Below are positions 27,346 to 36,688 of a stretch of 64,000 bases of DNA, in pieces. Made by a program: the position numbers and the translations under genes. How positions within the stretch are numbered: the stretch's first letter is position 1; each line of letters begins with the position of its first letter. The stretch lies in the NCBI GenBank assembly GCA_963699305.1, contig OY969431.1, forward strand, positions 1,054,001 to 1,118,000, given 5' to 3'. The notes beneath the pieces are model-generated. The model worked only from the letters and a program-made list of their open reading frames with translations. It was not told where the DNA came from and searched no databases. This DNA comes from JBGQAS01 sp963699305. Lineage in GTDB: Bacteria; Chloroflexota; Anaerolineae; Anaerolineales; Anaerolineaceae.

Positions 27346-28108
27346 TTGAAATATCCGCTAACCCTTTCTTCTGCAGAACCTTTCTTTCTCCCCGGTGGGA
27401 AAACCGGTTGCCTGGTCATCCATGGATTTACAGGGACGCCTAAAGAAATGCGGTGGCTGGCTGAATACTTAAACAAGAAAGGTTTTACTGTTTTAGGGAT
27501 TCGGTTGGCAGCCCACGCCACACAACCCGAGGATATGCTTAGGGTACGTTGGTGGGATTGGGTGGCGAGTGTTGAAGATGGGTTAAAATATCCTTTCAGG
27601 CTGCACAAAAGATCAATTCGTCATTGGGCTATCGATGGGTGGAATTTTATCGTTGATTGCCGCAGCGCATTACAAAGTCAAAGGTGCTGTTGCAATCTCC
27701 ACACCATATTCCTTGCCGGCTGATCCCAGACTTAAATTCATCAAATTATTACACTGGTTCCTACCCAAAGCTCCTAAAGGGGAATCGGATTTTATAAATA
27801 GGGCTGCTGAAAAAATCCATGTGGATTACCCCTACTTCCCCACACGCAGTATTATCCAATTGATGGATTTGGTAAAGGAAATGCAAAATTCGATCCCCCT
27901 TATTCATGTACCTGTTCTATTGGCGCAATCGCACGGGGATAAGGGTATTCCTGGAGAAAGTATGGACACCATTTTCGACAATTTGAAAACTAGGGACAAA
28001 ACAAAGATTTGGGTGGAGAATTCTGGGCACGTTGTGATAAGAGAGCCTGATCGCGAGATAGTGTTCAAAGCAGCTGTCGATTTTATCAAACGTGTTTCTA
28101 AAAAATAA
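27346..28108 (+). CDS. alpha/beta hydrolase (carboxylesterase-like), interrupted by a one-base frameshift
   Basis: A TTG start with CAGGAG upstream. The first frame has the oxyanion-side block CLVIHGFTGTPKEMRWLAEYL; the second frame begins with the nucleophile elbow GLSMGG (Ser) and carries an acid/His end (HGDKGIPGES, NSGHVVIREPDRE). Frames meet at about 27584-27590, where removing one base restores VEDGLKILSGC and a 253-residue monoglyceride-lipase/Est30-like protein. The catalytic Ser-Asp-His triad is then complete. Substrate is unknown. Its stop overlaps the MFS gene start (TAATG). Confidence 0.85.
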
Positions 28109-29253
28109 TGCAACTAGATTTTATCCTAATTGGAGTTTCCCTTTTTACATGGGGGATTGGTGAAGGATTATTTTATTACTTCATCCCTTTGTCTTTGCAG
28201 CAATGGGGTGCTGATCCATTGTTGATCGGTGCCATTTTTGGTGGTGTTGGAATTGCTATCACGATCGCACAAATTCCCGCAGGTTACATCTCCGATAAAA
28301 TTGGTCCTCGCTATATCATGTGGACTTCCTGGGTCATTGGAACGATTGCCGCTTGGATCATGGCTCTTGCCCAATCACTTACCATTTTTGTGGTCGGATT
28401 ATGGCTGTACTATCTTACGGCTTTTGTAATGGCACCCATGAATAATCTAATAACCCAGGTGAGAGGAAGGATGAGGACCGAACGCGCGTTGACTCTCGTT
28501 GGAGGATTGTTCAACCTGGGTGCAATAGCAGGACCAATTATTGGTGGAATGCTTGCGAAAAGATATGGCCTGAATCGCATTTATTTTTTCTCCGCATGCG
28601 TTTTTATCCTTTCAACGATCATCATCTTCTTCATCCGCTCAAAAAATGTGGAACACCTTGGGGAAGAAGCTGGTGAAGTGAATTTGTTTAAGAACCGAAG
28701 GTATTTGGCATTCCTGGCGATCTCATTTTTCACAATTATGATGCTGTACTTCCCACAGCCCCTGACTCCAAATTATTTACAAAACTTAAAGTCACTTAAT
28801 TTGGATACGATCGGTCTCCTGGGAACAATCGGCAATCTTGGTAATGCTTTTGCAACACTGGTCCTTGGTAGTCTATCTGCCACAGCAGGACTATTGGTTG
28901 GTCAGGTCATGGTGATCCTCTTTTCTCTAGCAATGTGGCATGGTGACCAGACTTGGGTATTCGGTCTTGGTTATTTCCTTTTGGGCGGTTATCGGCTGAT
29001 GCGGGCGATGGTGGTATCCATTACTCGTTCTTTTGTCAGAGCCAGGCAGGTGGGTTTGGCATTCGGTATCCTGGAGACTGTGACGGGTTGTGCGATCATG
29101 CTTGCCCCCATCATGGCAGGTTGGTTTTATGTAAAAGATCCTAACTCAATCTATCCAATCAGTATGGCGTTCCTTGCCTTAACAATAATTGTCAATTTGA
29201 TATTCCTTAGAAATCTTCATATCAAAATGAAATTGGCGGGCATTGAACGATGA
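28108..29253 (+). CDS. MFS transporter
   Basis: A 381-residue membrane protein with about twelve hydrophobic segments. The loop 2-3 motif of the major facilitator superfamily is present in GYISDKIGPRYIM; a second motif-like loop lies at GRMRTERALT. The substrate cannot be told. It overlaps the hydrolase by 1 nt and the MBL hydrolase by 4 nt. In this operon it may import peptides or export small molecules (inference). Confidence 0.88.
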   Translation: MQLDFILIGVSLFTWGIGEGLFYYFIPLSLQQWGADPLLIGAIFGGVGIAITIAQIPAGYISDKIGPRYIMWTSWVIGTIAAWIMALAQSLTIFVVGLWLYYLTAFVMAPMNNLITQVRGRMRTERALTLVGGLFNLGAIAGPIIGGMLAKRYGLNRIYFFSACVFILSTIIIFFIRSKNVEHLGEEAGEVNLFKNRRYLAFLAISFFTIMMLYFPQPLTPNYLQNLKSLNLDTIGLLGTIGNLGNAFATLVLGSLSATAGLLVGQVMVILFSLAMWHGDQTWVFGLGYFLLGGYRLMRAMVVSITRSFVRARQVGLAFGILETVTGCAIMLAPIMAGWFYVKDPNSIYPISMAFLALTIIVNLIFLRNLHIKMKLAGIER

Positions 29254-29885
29254 GTCTGGCTTTTCATTCCTTCACGCTTGGACCTTTGGATAACAACACC
29301 TACCTCCTTGAAGATACCTCGACCAAAGAATGTGTTGTCATCGATCCAACATATGAGATAGAAAATGTTTTGGATGACATCCTCAAGAATAAACGGATCT
29401 TGAAATCGCTGTGGATTACACACGCTCATTTTGACCACATCATTGGTGTTTCTCAATTATGGGAAAAGGTTAATCCTCGTCCAAACATTTGCCTTCATCA
29501 ATCCGACCTTGATTCCTGGCTTTCAGATGGCGGCGCGAGAGAGTTCAACCTGCATTTTTCTCTTCCAATGCGACCCGATTGTTTTATTGTCGACAAACAA
29601 AAACTGTCGGTTGGAAATCACCAATTTGAAGTGCGACATACACCCGGTCACTCGCCAGGACATGTCATATTCTATTCATCAAATATAAATGCGATCTTTT
29701 CCGGAGATCTCATCTTCTACCACTCCATCGGTCGAACGGATCTGCCAGGTGGAGATCAGAAATCAATATTGGAGAGTATTCATAACCAGATACTAACGCT
29801 TCCCGATGATACCCGTATTCTTTCAGGGCATGGATTGGAAACCACCGTTGGAGAGGAAAGGGAAAGCAATCCCTTCCTGAATTAA
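29250..29885 (+). CDS. metallo-beta-lactamase fold hydrolase, glyoxalase II-like
   Basis: A 211-residue protein. The metal ligands are in THAHFDHIIG (HxHxDH), HTPGHSPGHV, FSGDLIFYHSIGRTDLPGG (bridging Asp), and SGHGLETTVGEERESNP. This is the short GloB/YqgX-type without the long C-terminal substrate domain. It hydrolyses thioesters or related compounds in the cytoplasm. It is the last gene of the arsR-like operon and ends in a terminator. Confidence 0.92.
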   Translation: MSLAFHSFTLGPLDNNTYLLEDTSTKECVVIDPTYEIENVLDDILKNKRILKSLWITHAHFDHIIGVSQLWEKVNPRPNICLHQSDLDSWLSDGGAREFNLHFSLPMRPDCFIVDKQKLSVGNHQFEVRHTPGHSPGHVIFYSSNINAIFSGDLIFYHSIGRTDLPGGDQKSILESIHNQILTLPDDTRILSGHGLETTVGEERESNPFLN

Positions 29886-29915
29886 AAACGAGATGGCTTT
29901 CGCCATCTCGTTTTT
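29884..29915. terminator. bidirectional intrinsic terminator between the MBL gene and rny
   Basis: ACGAGATGGC and GCCATCTCGT pair around TTTC, flanked by AAAAA and TTTTT. It ends both convergent genes. Confidence 0.92.
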
Positions 29916-29917
29916 AA

Positions 29918-31447
29918 TTACTTTGCGAATTCTATCGCCCGGGTTTCCCGGATGACGGTGACTTTAATCTGCCCTGGATACTGCATGGTCTCTTCAATCT
30001 GCTTGGCGATATCCCGAGATAGTTTCGTGGCTGCAAGATCATCCAACTCTTCAGGTCGTACGATGATGCGGACTTCGCGTCCAGCCTGGATGGCGTATGT
30101 CTGTGCAACACCCTTGAAAGAATTGGCGATATCCTCTAGCGCTTTCAATCTCTTTATATATTGCTCCAGATCTTCACGGCGAGCGCCGGGTCGAGCACCA
30201 GAAATTGCATCGGCTGATTCAACAATAATTGCTTCCACGGATTCCTGTTCCGTCTCGTGATGATGGGAGGCAATTGCATTGACAACCTTGGGATTCACTC
30301 CGTGGCGCTTGGCAAAATCCGATCCGATCGTGGCATGAGTGCCATCCGTGTTGTAATCCATGGCTTTCCCAAGATCATGCAGCAGCCCACCTGCTTTGGC
30401 TACTTCCACATCAGCACCTAGTTCTGCTGCAAGTAAAGATGAAAGTTTGGAGACTTCCACAGCATGGCTGAGTTGGTTTTGTCCATAGGAAGTACGGAAT
30501 CTCAGACGCCCAAGCATCTTAATGACTTCCGGATGCAGACCCGCGACACCCGCTTCATAGACAGCCTGTTCCCCAGCCTCCAAAATGTCACGATCTACAC
30601 CACGTTGTTCTTCGCCGAGAATTTTTTCAATATGCGCTGGATGGATGCGTCCATCCTGTATCAATTTTTCCAATGTGCGTTTGGCAATTTCCCGCCGTAC
30701 GGGGTCGAAACATGAAACTGTCACAGCCTCGGGAGTATCATCGACTATTACGTCAACACCGGCAGCCTGCTCAAAAGCACGGATATTTCTTCCGTTTCGT
30801 CCAACGATTCGACCTTTCATTTCATCATTTGGAAGCAAGACGACGGAAGTTGAGACTTCAGCCACATGGTCAGAAGCGACTCGCTGGATAGCAGTTGCAA
30901 TTAATTCACGGGCACGTTTCTCGCCCTCCTGCCGGGCCTCTGTTTCCACCTGTCGAATGATGCGTGCCATATCCGCGCGAGCGTCTTTTTCCGCAGCAGC
31001 GAGAACGAGCGTACGAGCTTCTTCCACACTTAATTCCCCAATACGTTGCAATTCGGTAATTTGCTGTTGATATAGCTTTTCAACCTCATTTGCCCGTTTA
31101 TCAAGTGCACTTTGGCGTTTACTGAGAACTTGTTCGCGTTGTTCCAGTTTCTCAAAACGTGTATCCAAATCGGTGCGACGACGCTGCAGGCGTTCTTCTT
31201 CCTTGGTCATTTCAGTTCGGATTTTTCCGGTTTCTGCTTCAGTTTCCTGCATTACCTTCAAAGCCTTATCCCGCGCCTCCAATTCGATGACCCTGGCTTT
31301 TTCTGTGGCATCGTTTGCCATTTGTTCAGCTTTGTGTTTCTGTGATTTGATAATCCGGCTGATCAATATCATAGCAACCACGGTTATCACAATTAGTGTG
31401 ATGACGATGCTCAAAATAAAAATTAAACTATTCGGTATTTTGTCCAT
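29918..31447 (-). CDS. rny: ribonuclease Y
   Basis: A 509-residue endoribonuclease that starts mRNA decay. An N-terminal membrane anchor (residues 8-32) is followed by a long charged coiled coil (to about 190), a KH domain with the GRNGRNIRAFEQAAG signature, and an HD domain with HAVEVSKLSSLLAAELG, LLHDLGKAMD and ASHH metal ligands. Length and domain order are canonical. It starts 10 nt after the recX stop. Confidence 0.98.
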   Translation of the reverse strand: MDKIPNSLIFILSIVITLIVITVVAMILISRIIKSQKHKAEQMANDATEKARVIELEARDKALKVMQETEAETGKIRTEMTKEEERLQRRRTDLDTRFEKLEQREQVLSKRQSALDKRANEVEKLYQQQITELQRIGELSVEEARTLVLAAAEKDARADMARIIRQVETEARQEGEKRARELIATAIQRVASDHVAEVSTSVVLLPNDEMKGRIVGRNGRNIRAFEQAAGVDVIVDDTPEAVTVSCFDPVRREIAKRTLEKLIQDGRIHPAHIEKILGEEQRGVDRDILEAGEQAVYEAGVAGLHPEVIKMLGRLRFRTSYGQNQLSHAVEVSKLSSLLAAELGADVEVAKAGGLLHDLGKAMDYNTDGTHATIGSDFAKRHGVNPKVVNAIASHHHETEQESVEAIIVESADAISGARPGARREDLEQYIKRLKALEDIANSFKGVAQTYAIQAGREVRIIVRPEELDDLAATKLSRDIAKQIEETMQYPGQIKVTVIRETRAIEFAK

Positions 31448-31457
31448 AATTCCACCT

Positions 31458-32096
31458 TTATTCGTTTATATCGTGAACACTGATTTTCTTCCACAATTGT
31501 TGACTGATCTCTCTAATTACATCGTAGTTAAATCCTCTACGCTGCAAATATCCGCCTAGCCTGATCTGGAATGATTTCCAATCCGCTTTTTCCAGATGTT
31601 TAAGGTATTTTTCTGCTGCGTGTAATGCCATTTTTTCTTCATCAATCCCCGATGTGGCATCTTGTATTAGTTCGTCCGCAATTCCTTTTTTTCTTAATTC
31701 ATAACTCAGTAGTCTTTTCCCTCGTGGATGAAACGCAACCCTATTTTCCACCCATAGTTGGGAGAATTGCATATCGTTCAATAAACGTTCCTTCTGAGCT
31801 CGCTCTAGGATTTTTTCCGAAATAGAGGGGGCTATTCCTAGAATTTCCAATTTTCGTGATGTTTCCGCAATAGAACGTGGACGGTATAGCAAGAAAGGTT
31901 GTATTCGTTGATAACCGTACTCAAAACGATCTTTCTCCTGCCATTCAAGAATCTCTTTTTCGGAAAGCTCCTGGCCTAAATGTAGCTGGATACCAATCGT
32001 CTTGGTAACCCCAAATGCAAATTCCCCATTCAGGAAAACATTTACCCGAGTGTGGTTGTTTTTTTGTTCAGTCAAAGCTGTTATCGTTTTAATCAT
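31458..32096 (-). CDS. recX: regulatory protein RecX
   Basis: A 212-residue RecX-family protein, made of three-helix repeats: YQRIQPFLLYRPRSIAET, RLLNDMQFSQLWVENRV and RGKRLLSYELRKKGI, then a last module RLGGYLQRRGFNYDVI. RecX binds inside the RecA filament groove and inhibits it. No recA is adjacent. It is co-transcribed with rny. The SD of the ATG start is weak. Confidence 0.88.
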   Translation of the reverse strand: MIKTITALTEQKNNHTRVNVFLNGEFAFGVTKTIGIQLHLGQELSEKEILEWQEKDRFEYGYQRIQPFLLYRPRSIAETSRKLEILGIAPSISEKILERAQKERLLNDMQFSQLWVENRVAFHPRGKRLLSYELRKKGIADELIQDATSGIDEEKMALHAAEKYLKHLEKADWKSFQIRLGGYLQRRGFNYDVIREISQQLWKKISVHDINE

Positions 32097-32483
32097 AAAA
32101 ACCGTAACTGGTCAGGCAGATACGGCAAAACAAGTTAGCATAAATAATTATTAATGGTTTGCTTTGGAATGGCGAAAAATATTCTAAAACCAATCCTCAT
32201 GTAAACAACAGCAAGTGATAAATGTGATGAGAGAATTGACCATATTAATCCAATACTCGATTTCTATTACTCTCTACTATCTACTCGCCAAAATGATCAA
32301 GAGCAATTACACGCTCTTAAAAAGCAATTCACATGTACTAACTTGCCAGCTGCATTCGCCGGGCATGAATCTTTATACTTTCAATAAACTAATTATACAA
32401 TAAAATCGAATGAGGGTGATACTTCTCGGGGTAGATTGGTATAATAGTTCCACAAATTAGTTTCACATTTTGGCGGAGGATTG
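32097..32483. other. 387-nt intergenic region between recX and rfbB
   Basis: AT-rich divergent region. It holds the rfbB promoter near 32416-32445. A 62-codon open frame on the plus strand (32215-32403) has no family resemblance and no good SD, so I do not call it. I see no RNA gene or clear hairpin. Confidence 0.6.
32416..32445 (+). promoter_or_regulatory. probable promoter of the aminosugar cluster
   Basis: A perfect TATAAT at 32440-32445 has GTGATA 18 nt upstream as a fair -35. It lies about 39 nt from the rfbB start. Confidence 0.6.
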
Positions 32484-33572
32484 ATGCAGAATGTCCTAAT
32501 TACAGGAGGAGCAGGATTCATTGGATCGAATTTCATCCAGTTTCTCAATAATTGCACACCTAAAATAAATATCATCAACCTCGATGCATTAACGTATGCA
32601 GGCAATCGCGAGAATCTAAATGGTCTTGAAAATAATAAGAATTATCAATTCGTTCATGGAAATATCTGCGACCGTGAACTCTTAAGAAACCTCTTTGCAA
32701 ATTACGATGTTGACACCGTCGTGCATTTTGCTGCTGAATCGCATGTTGACCGTTCAATCAAAGGACCCCTTCCCTTCATTGAAACAAATATCGTTGGCAC
32801 TGCAATTTTATTGGAGACTGCTCGTGAAGCTTGGGGAAACGACCACAGTTCAACTAAACCAGCCAACCGCTTTCATCATGTTTCCACAGATGAGGTATTT
32901 GGCTCATTAAAACCCGGTGATGCATCTTTTACAGAAACAACTCCATACTCTCCTAACTCTCCTTATGCCGCTTCCAAAGCAGCCAGTGATCACTTGGTAC
33001 GATCTTATTTTCATACATATGGAATGCCGGTAACTATTTCCAATTGCTCTAATAATTATGGTCCATATCAATTTCCTGAAAAATTGATCCCCTTAATCAT
33101 TCTGAATGCCATTTCAGAGAAGCCATTACCTATATATGGCGACGGGTTGCAAATCCGTGATTGGCTTTATGTAAAAGATCATTGTGAAGCGATTTTCCAA
33201 ATCCTCACCAAGGGGATGATTGGTGAAACATACAATATCGGTGGAAATAATCAACCGACTAATTTGGAAATTGTGAAAACAATTTGTCACATTTTGGATA
33301 GGTTATCTCCTCGCAAGGACAACATTTCGTACGAGAAGCAAATTGAATACGTCAAAGATCGACCAGGTCACGATCGTCGTTACGCGATGGATATCACAAA
33401 GATAAGTAATTTGCTTGGTTGGCAGCCCAAGGAAAAGTTGGAAAGTGGGATGAAAAAAACCATACAATGGTATTTACAAAACTCAAATTGGCTTGAATCA
33501 ATCCAAAAGAAAAAGGAATACAGCTCTTGGATTGAAACTCATTACACTCCGCAAAAAGGATCTACGAAATGA
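32484..33572 (+). CDS. rfbB: dTDP-glucose 4,6-dehydratase
   Basis: A 362-residue extended SDR. TGGAGFIGSN binds NAD. HVSTDEVFGSL holds the catalytic Thr-Asp-Glu and YAASKAASDHLVRSY the Tyr/Lys pair. Further blocks are NCSNNYGPYQFPEKLIPL and YGDGLQIRDWLYVKDHCEAI. It makes dTDP-4-keto-6-deoxyglucose from dTDP-glucose. GGAGGA lies just before the ATG at 32484. It overlaps rfbA by 4 nt. No rfbC or rfbD is found in the window, so the product is not obviously headed to rhamnose; the RffA-like aminotransferase in the same cluster is the likely user. Confidence 0.96.
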   Translation: MQNVLITGGAGFIGSNFIQFLNNCTPKINIINLDALTYAGNRENLNGLENNKNYQFVHGNICDRELLRNLFANYDVDTVVHFAAESHVDRSIKGPLPFIETNIVGTAILLETAREAWGNDHSSTKPANRFHHVSTDEVFGSLKPGDASFTETTPYSPNSPYAASKAASDHLVRSYFHTYGMPVTISNCSNNYGPYQFPEKLIPLIILNAISEKPLPIYGDGLQIRDWLYVKDHCEAIFQILTKGMIGETYNIGGNNQPTNLEIVKTICHILDRLSPRKDNISYEKQIEYVKDRPGHDRRYAMDITKISNLLGWQPKEKLESGMKKTIQWYLQNSNWLESIQKKKEYSSWIETHYTPQKGSTK

Positions 33573-34462
33573 AAGGAATTATCCTGGCAGGTGGCAAAGG
33601 TTCCAGATTATATCCATTGACAATAGGGTTGAGTAAGCAATTATTACCGGTATATGACAAACCAATGATTTACTATCCCCTTTCAACCTTAACGCTTGCC
33701 GGAATTAAAGAGATTTTGATCATCAGCAGTCCGGATGTTCTACCTTTGTATAAATCATTATTGCGAGATGGAAGCCAATGGGGGCTTGACTTCCACTATG
33801 CTGAACAATTGGAACCAAGGGGATTGCCGGAAGCTTTTATAATCGGCAAGAGATTTATCGGAGATGGGCCGGTTGCATTGATATTGGGAGATAATATTTT
33901 TTATGGTAGTGGATTGGTAGAAACTCTCCAAAGAATCTCCACACTTTCCTCCGGCGCAACCATTTTTGCGTATCCGGTTAAAGACCCACAACGATTTGGT
34001 GTAGTCGAATTGGATGCTGAAGGTAAACCTGTTAGTATTGAGGAGAAACCCGAACATCCAAAATCTAATTTTGTCGTTCCAGGTATATATTTTTACGATA
34101 ATACGGTTGTTGAAATTGCTTCAAATCTTAAGCCTTCTAAACGCGGTGAATTGGAAATAACCGACATTAACAAACATTACCTAGAATTGAAAAGATTAAA
34201 CGTGGAAATCTTTGGCCGTGGTATCGCGTGGCTGGATGCAGGTACACCAGAAGCCTTATTACAGGCAGCAAATTTTGTTCAGGCGGTTGAGGATCGGCAG
34301 GGATTAACGATCTCTTGCCCTGAAGAAATTGCATATCGCATGGGTTTTATGAAAAGCGATCAATTAGCAGAACAAGCGAAAAACCTGAAAAATACGGGGT
34401 ATGGAGATTATTTAAGAAGATTACTGGATGAACAGTCAATCATCCCACCAGGGACACTATAA
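33569..34462 (+). CDS. rfbA: glucose-1-phosphate thymidylyltransferase
   Basis: A 297-residue nucleotidyltransferase: MKGIILAGGKGSRLYPLT, the signature SKQLLPVYDKPMIYYPL, PRGLPEAFIIG and LGDNIFYGSG with the metal Asp. It forms dTDP-glucose from dTTP and glucose 1-phosphate, the substrate of RfbB. Length is standard. It overlaps rfbB by 4 nt. Confidence 0.97.
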   Translation: MKGIILAGGKGSRLYPLTIGLSKQLLPVYDKPMIYYPLSTLTLAGIKEILIISSPDVLPLYKSLLRDGSQWGLDFHYAEQLEPRGLPEAFIIGKRFIGDGPVALILGDNIFYGSGLVETLQRISTLSSGATIFAYPVKDPQRFGVVELDAEGKPVSIEEKPEHPKSNFVVPGIYFYDNTVVEIASNLKPSKRGELEITDINKHYLELKRLNVEIFGRGIAWLDAGTPEALLQAANFVQAVEDRQGLTISCPEEIAYRMGFMKSDQLAEQAKNLKNTGYGDYLRRLLDEQSIIPPGTL

Positions 34463-34477
34463 CTGAGGATGAAAAGT

Positions 34478-35413
34478 ATGAAACCCTCGATATCTGTGGT
34501 AATTCCGGTTTATAACGGCAGTTCAACTTTGACGGATTTGATCAAACGGTTGGACTTGGAACTGAAAAAGATCAGCCGCAAATTTGAAATCATCCTAATC
34601 AATGATGGAAGTCCGGATCAAAGCTGGAAGTTGATTGAGGAATTATCTGTAAAAAACCACCATGTGCATGGAATAAATTTGATGCGCAATTATGGTCAAC
34701 ATAATGCCATATTTTGTGGATTGATGACTGCTAAGTATGAATTAATCGTCACACTTGATGACGATCTACAACATCCACCCGAAGAAATCACTCATATGCT
34801 TGATTGCCTCAACCTGGGGTATGACGTTGTTTATGGCACACCCTTAAAAGAAACTCATGGACTTTTCCGCGATCTTGCTTCCGTGATGACAAAGTTGATC
34901 CTGGCGAATTTAATGGGTGCAAAAAACGCTCGGTCAGTGGGTCCGTTTCGCATATTTAAGGCAGAAGTGTGCAAAGCATTTTCAAATTACCAGGGGCCAT
35001 ATGTAAATATTGATGTCCTTTTAACATGGGGAACAATAAACTTTGGATCCGTTCAAGTTAACCATCTTTCCAGAAATACAGGGAAATCAAATTACAATTT
35101 TCGTAAGCTCACCAATCACGCAATGAACCTTATCACAGGTTTTTCCACTCTCCCGCTGCAAATGGCAAGCTTGACTGGTTTTGGTTTTACAATCATTGGT
35201 TTTATCATCTTGATATATGTATTGTTGCGGTATGTTCTTTCCGGTGTCATAGTTCCCGGGTTTACTTTCCTCGCTTCAATCGTTGTAATTTTTTCTGGAG
35301 CCACTCTTTTTGCTTTAGGAATTATTGGTGAATATCTTGCACGCATGTATTTCAGGTTGATGGATAAACCAAAATATGTTATTCGTAATTACACAAATTT
35401 TCCAAAAAAATAA
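34478..35413 (+). CDS. ArnC/GtrB-like family 2 glycosyltransferase, membrane-anchored (copy 1)
   Basis: A protein of about 311 residues, DPM1/GtrB type. Signature blocks: SISVVIPVYNGSSTL, LINDGSPDQSW, the metal motif in TLDDDLQHPPEEI, and a C-terminal pair of membrane helices (about residues 225-250 and 260-290). Members load a sugar from a nucleotide donor onto undecaprenyl phosphate. I prefer the ATG at 34478 (GAGG about 9 nt upstream) over the ATG at 34469. It lies between rfbA and an SMR-type transporter gene. Confidence 0.9.
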   Translation: MKPSISVVIPVYNGSSTLTDLIKRLDLELKKISRKFEIILINDGSPDQSWKLIEELSVKNHHVHGINLMRNYGQHNAIFCGLMTAKYELIVTLDDDLQHPPEEITHMLDCLNLGYDVVYGTPLKETHGLFRDLASVMTKLILANLMGAKNARSVGPFRIFKAEVCKAFSNYQGPYVNIDVLLTWGTINFGSVQVNHLSRNTGKSNYNFRKLTNHAMNLITGFSTLPLQMASLTGFGFTIIGFIILIYVLLRYVLSGVIVPGFTFLASIVVIFSGATLFALGIIGEYLARMYFRLMDKPKYVIRNYTNFPKK

Positions 35414-35485
35414 ATTCGCCAAAATTTCAATCTTTGAATTGCTTTGATGAAAAACAAACTTGATAATTCAAACAGGAACTCAAAA

Positions 35486-35849
35486 ATGATTGCTTACTTG
35501 CTAATCGGTCTGACAATATTATTCACTGTTTGTGGTCAGCTGCTTGTAAAAGCAGGAATGATTAAAAGTGGGTCCATTTGCCGGAGAAATTAATATGCTT
35601 CCTTCGTATATATTTAGGTCTTTGACGAACCTCAAAGTATTTGCAGGTCTTCTCCTCGCTGTCTTTGCTGCTCTCACTTGGATGGGGGCAATTTCCAAGT
35701 TGAAGATAAGTTTTGCTTATCCTTTTATGTCTTTGGCAATTGTTCTAGTCTTAGCACTTTCCGGGATATTATTTGGCGAGAAAGTACCTATAAGTCGATG
35801 GATCGGTGTGGCAATCGTTTGCGTAGGATTAATTGTGTCTACGTTGTAA
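35486..35849 (+). CDS. SMR/EmrE-like small multidrug-resistance-fold transporter, interrupted by a one-base frameshift
   Basis: A 120-residue, four-helix protein once one base of a G3 run (35570-35572) is removed. The first frame supplies helix 1 (MIAYLLIGLTILFTVCGQLL, VKAGMIKSG), the second PFAGEINMLPSYIF and helices 2-4 (GLLLAVFAALTWM, SFAYPFMSLAIVLVLALSG, FGEKVPISRWIGVAIVC). It resembles the ArnE/ArnF and EamA-like SMR flippase group. Next to an Und-P glycosyltransferase it probably flips the lipid-linked sugar across the membrane (inference). No SD is visible. Confidence 0.83.
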
Positions 35850-35865
35850 ATAATGAGGAGCCATC

Positions 35866-36663
35866 ATGAAAAGTAATTATTCTTTGGATGAAATTCGAAA
35901 TTTTTGGACACAACAAGCAAAGGAGCATGGTACTGCTCCCGCTGCTTCCTGGTCGGATGTCTATGCAATCCATCTTGAGATAGATACAATTTTGAAATAT
36001 TTAAACGACGGAGAAAATGTTATTGATGTTGGATGCGCAAATGGTTATTCGACGGTTCAATTTGCTAGTCAAAAAAAGATTGAAATTAAAGGTGTTGATT
36101 ACATCCCAGAAATGATCGACCAGGCAAAATTACGTCTATCCGAAATTAGTCCAAATTTGTTGGGCTCTGTGAAATTCGATGTAGATGATATTATGAAATT
36201 AAAGGAACCCGATGATACATACGATAAGGTGATTGTGATTCGAGTTGTAATCAATTTAGAGTCCTGGGAAAACCAACTTTCTGGTTTGAAAGAATGTGTT
36301 CGGATACTTAGACCGGGCGGTCAATTGTTATTGTCGGAAGCAACTCTTCAAGGATGGAAAAAATTGAATCAATTCCGCTTAGAATGGGGTTTATCGGAGA
36401 TCCCCATGCCATCATTTAATAATTACTTGGATCAGGAAAAAGTAATCGATTCGCTCTCAAGATCGTGCAAATGTTTAGGCGTAAATAATTTTTCAAGCGC
36501 ATATTTTGTCGGCACCAGGATCTTAAAGCCATTGATTAGTGAATCGATGCAAAACAAAATCAATGTTGCGCAACCCGATATGGAATGGAATCGGTTTTGG
36601 TCGATGGCTCCAGCTTGGGGAGATTATGGAACACAAAAACTCTTTGTCTTTGAAAAAAAATAA
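35866..36663 (+). CDS. SAM-dependent methyltransferase
   Basis: A 265-residue class-I methyltransferase. The AdoMet motif I is IDVGCANGYSTVQFA (about residues 47-61); motif-II type acidic residue IKGVDYIPEMIDQA follows, and LRPGGQLLLSEAT is the post-IV block. GAGGAG lies 6 nt before the ATG. Acceptor unknown; in this cluster a sugar hydroxyl or amino group is plausible. It sits between the SMR gene and the second glycosyltransferase. Confidence 0.85.
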   Translation: MKSNYSLDEIRNFWTQQAKEHGTAPAASWSDVYAIHLEIDTILKYLNDGENVIDVGCANGYSTVQFASQKKIEIKGVDYIPEMIDQAKLRLSEISPNLLGSVKFDVDDIMKLKEPDDTYDKVIVIRVVINLESWENQLSGLKECVRILRPGGQLLLSEATLQGWKKLNQFRLEWGLSEIPMPSFNNYLDQEKVIDSLSRSCKCLGVNNFSSAYFVGTRILKPLISESMQNKINVAQPDMEWNRFWSMAPAWGDYGTQKLFVFEKK

Positions 36664-36688
36664 GTCCGTGAAACTAAATGGGAAAAAC

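Noticed and set aside
32215..32403. 62-codon plus-strand open frame in the recX-rfbB intergenic region
   Set aside because: AT-rich, no recognisable family or good SD, and overlaps the rfbB promoter region; probably chance.
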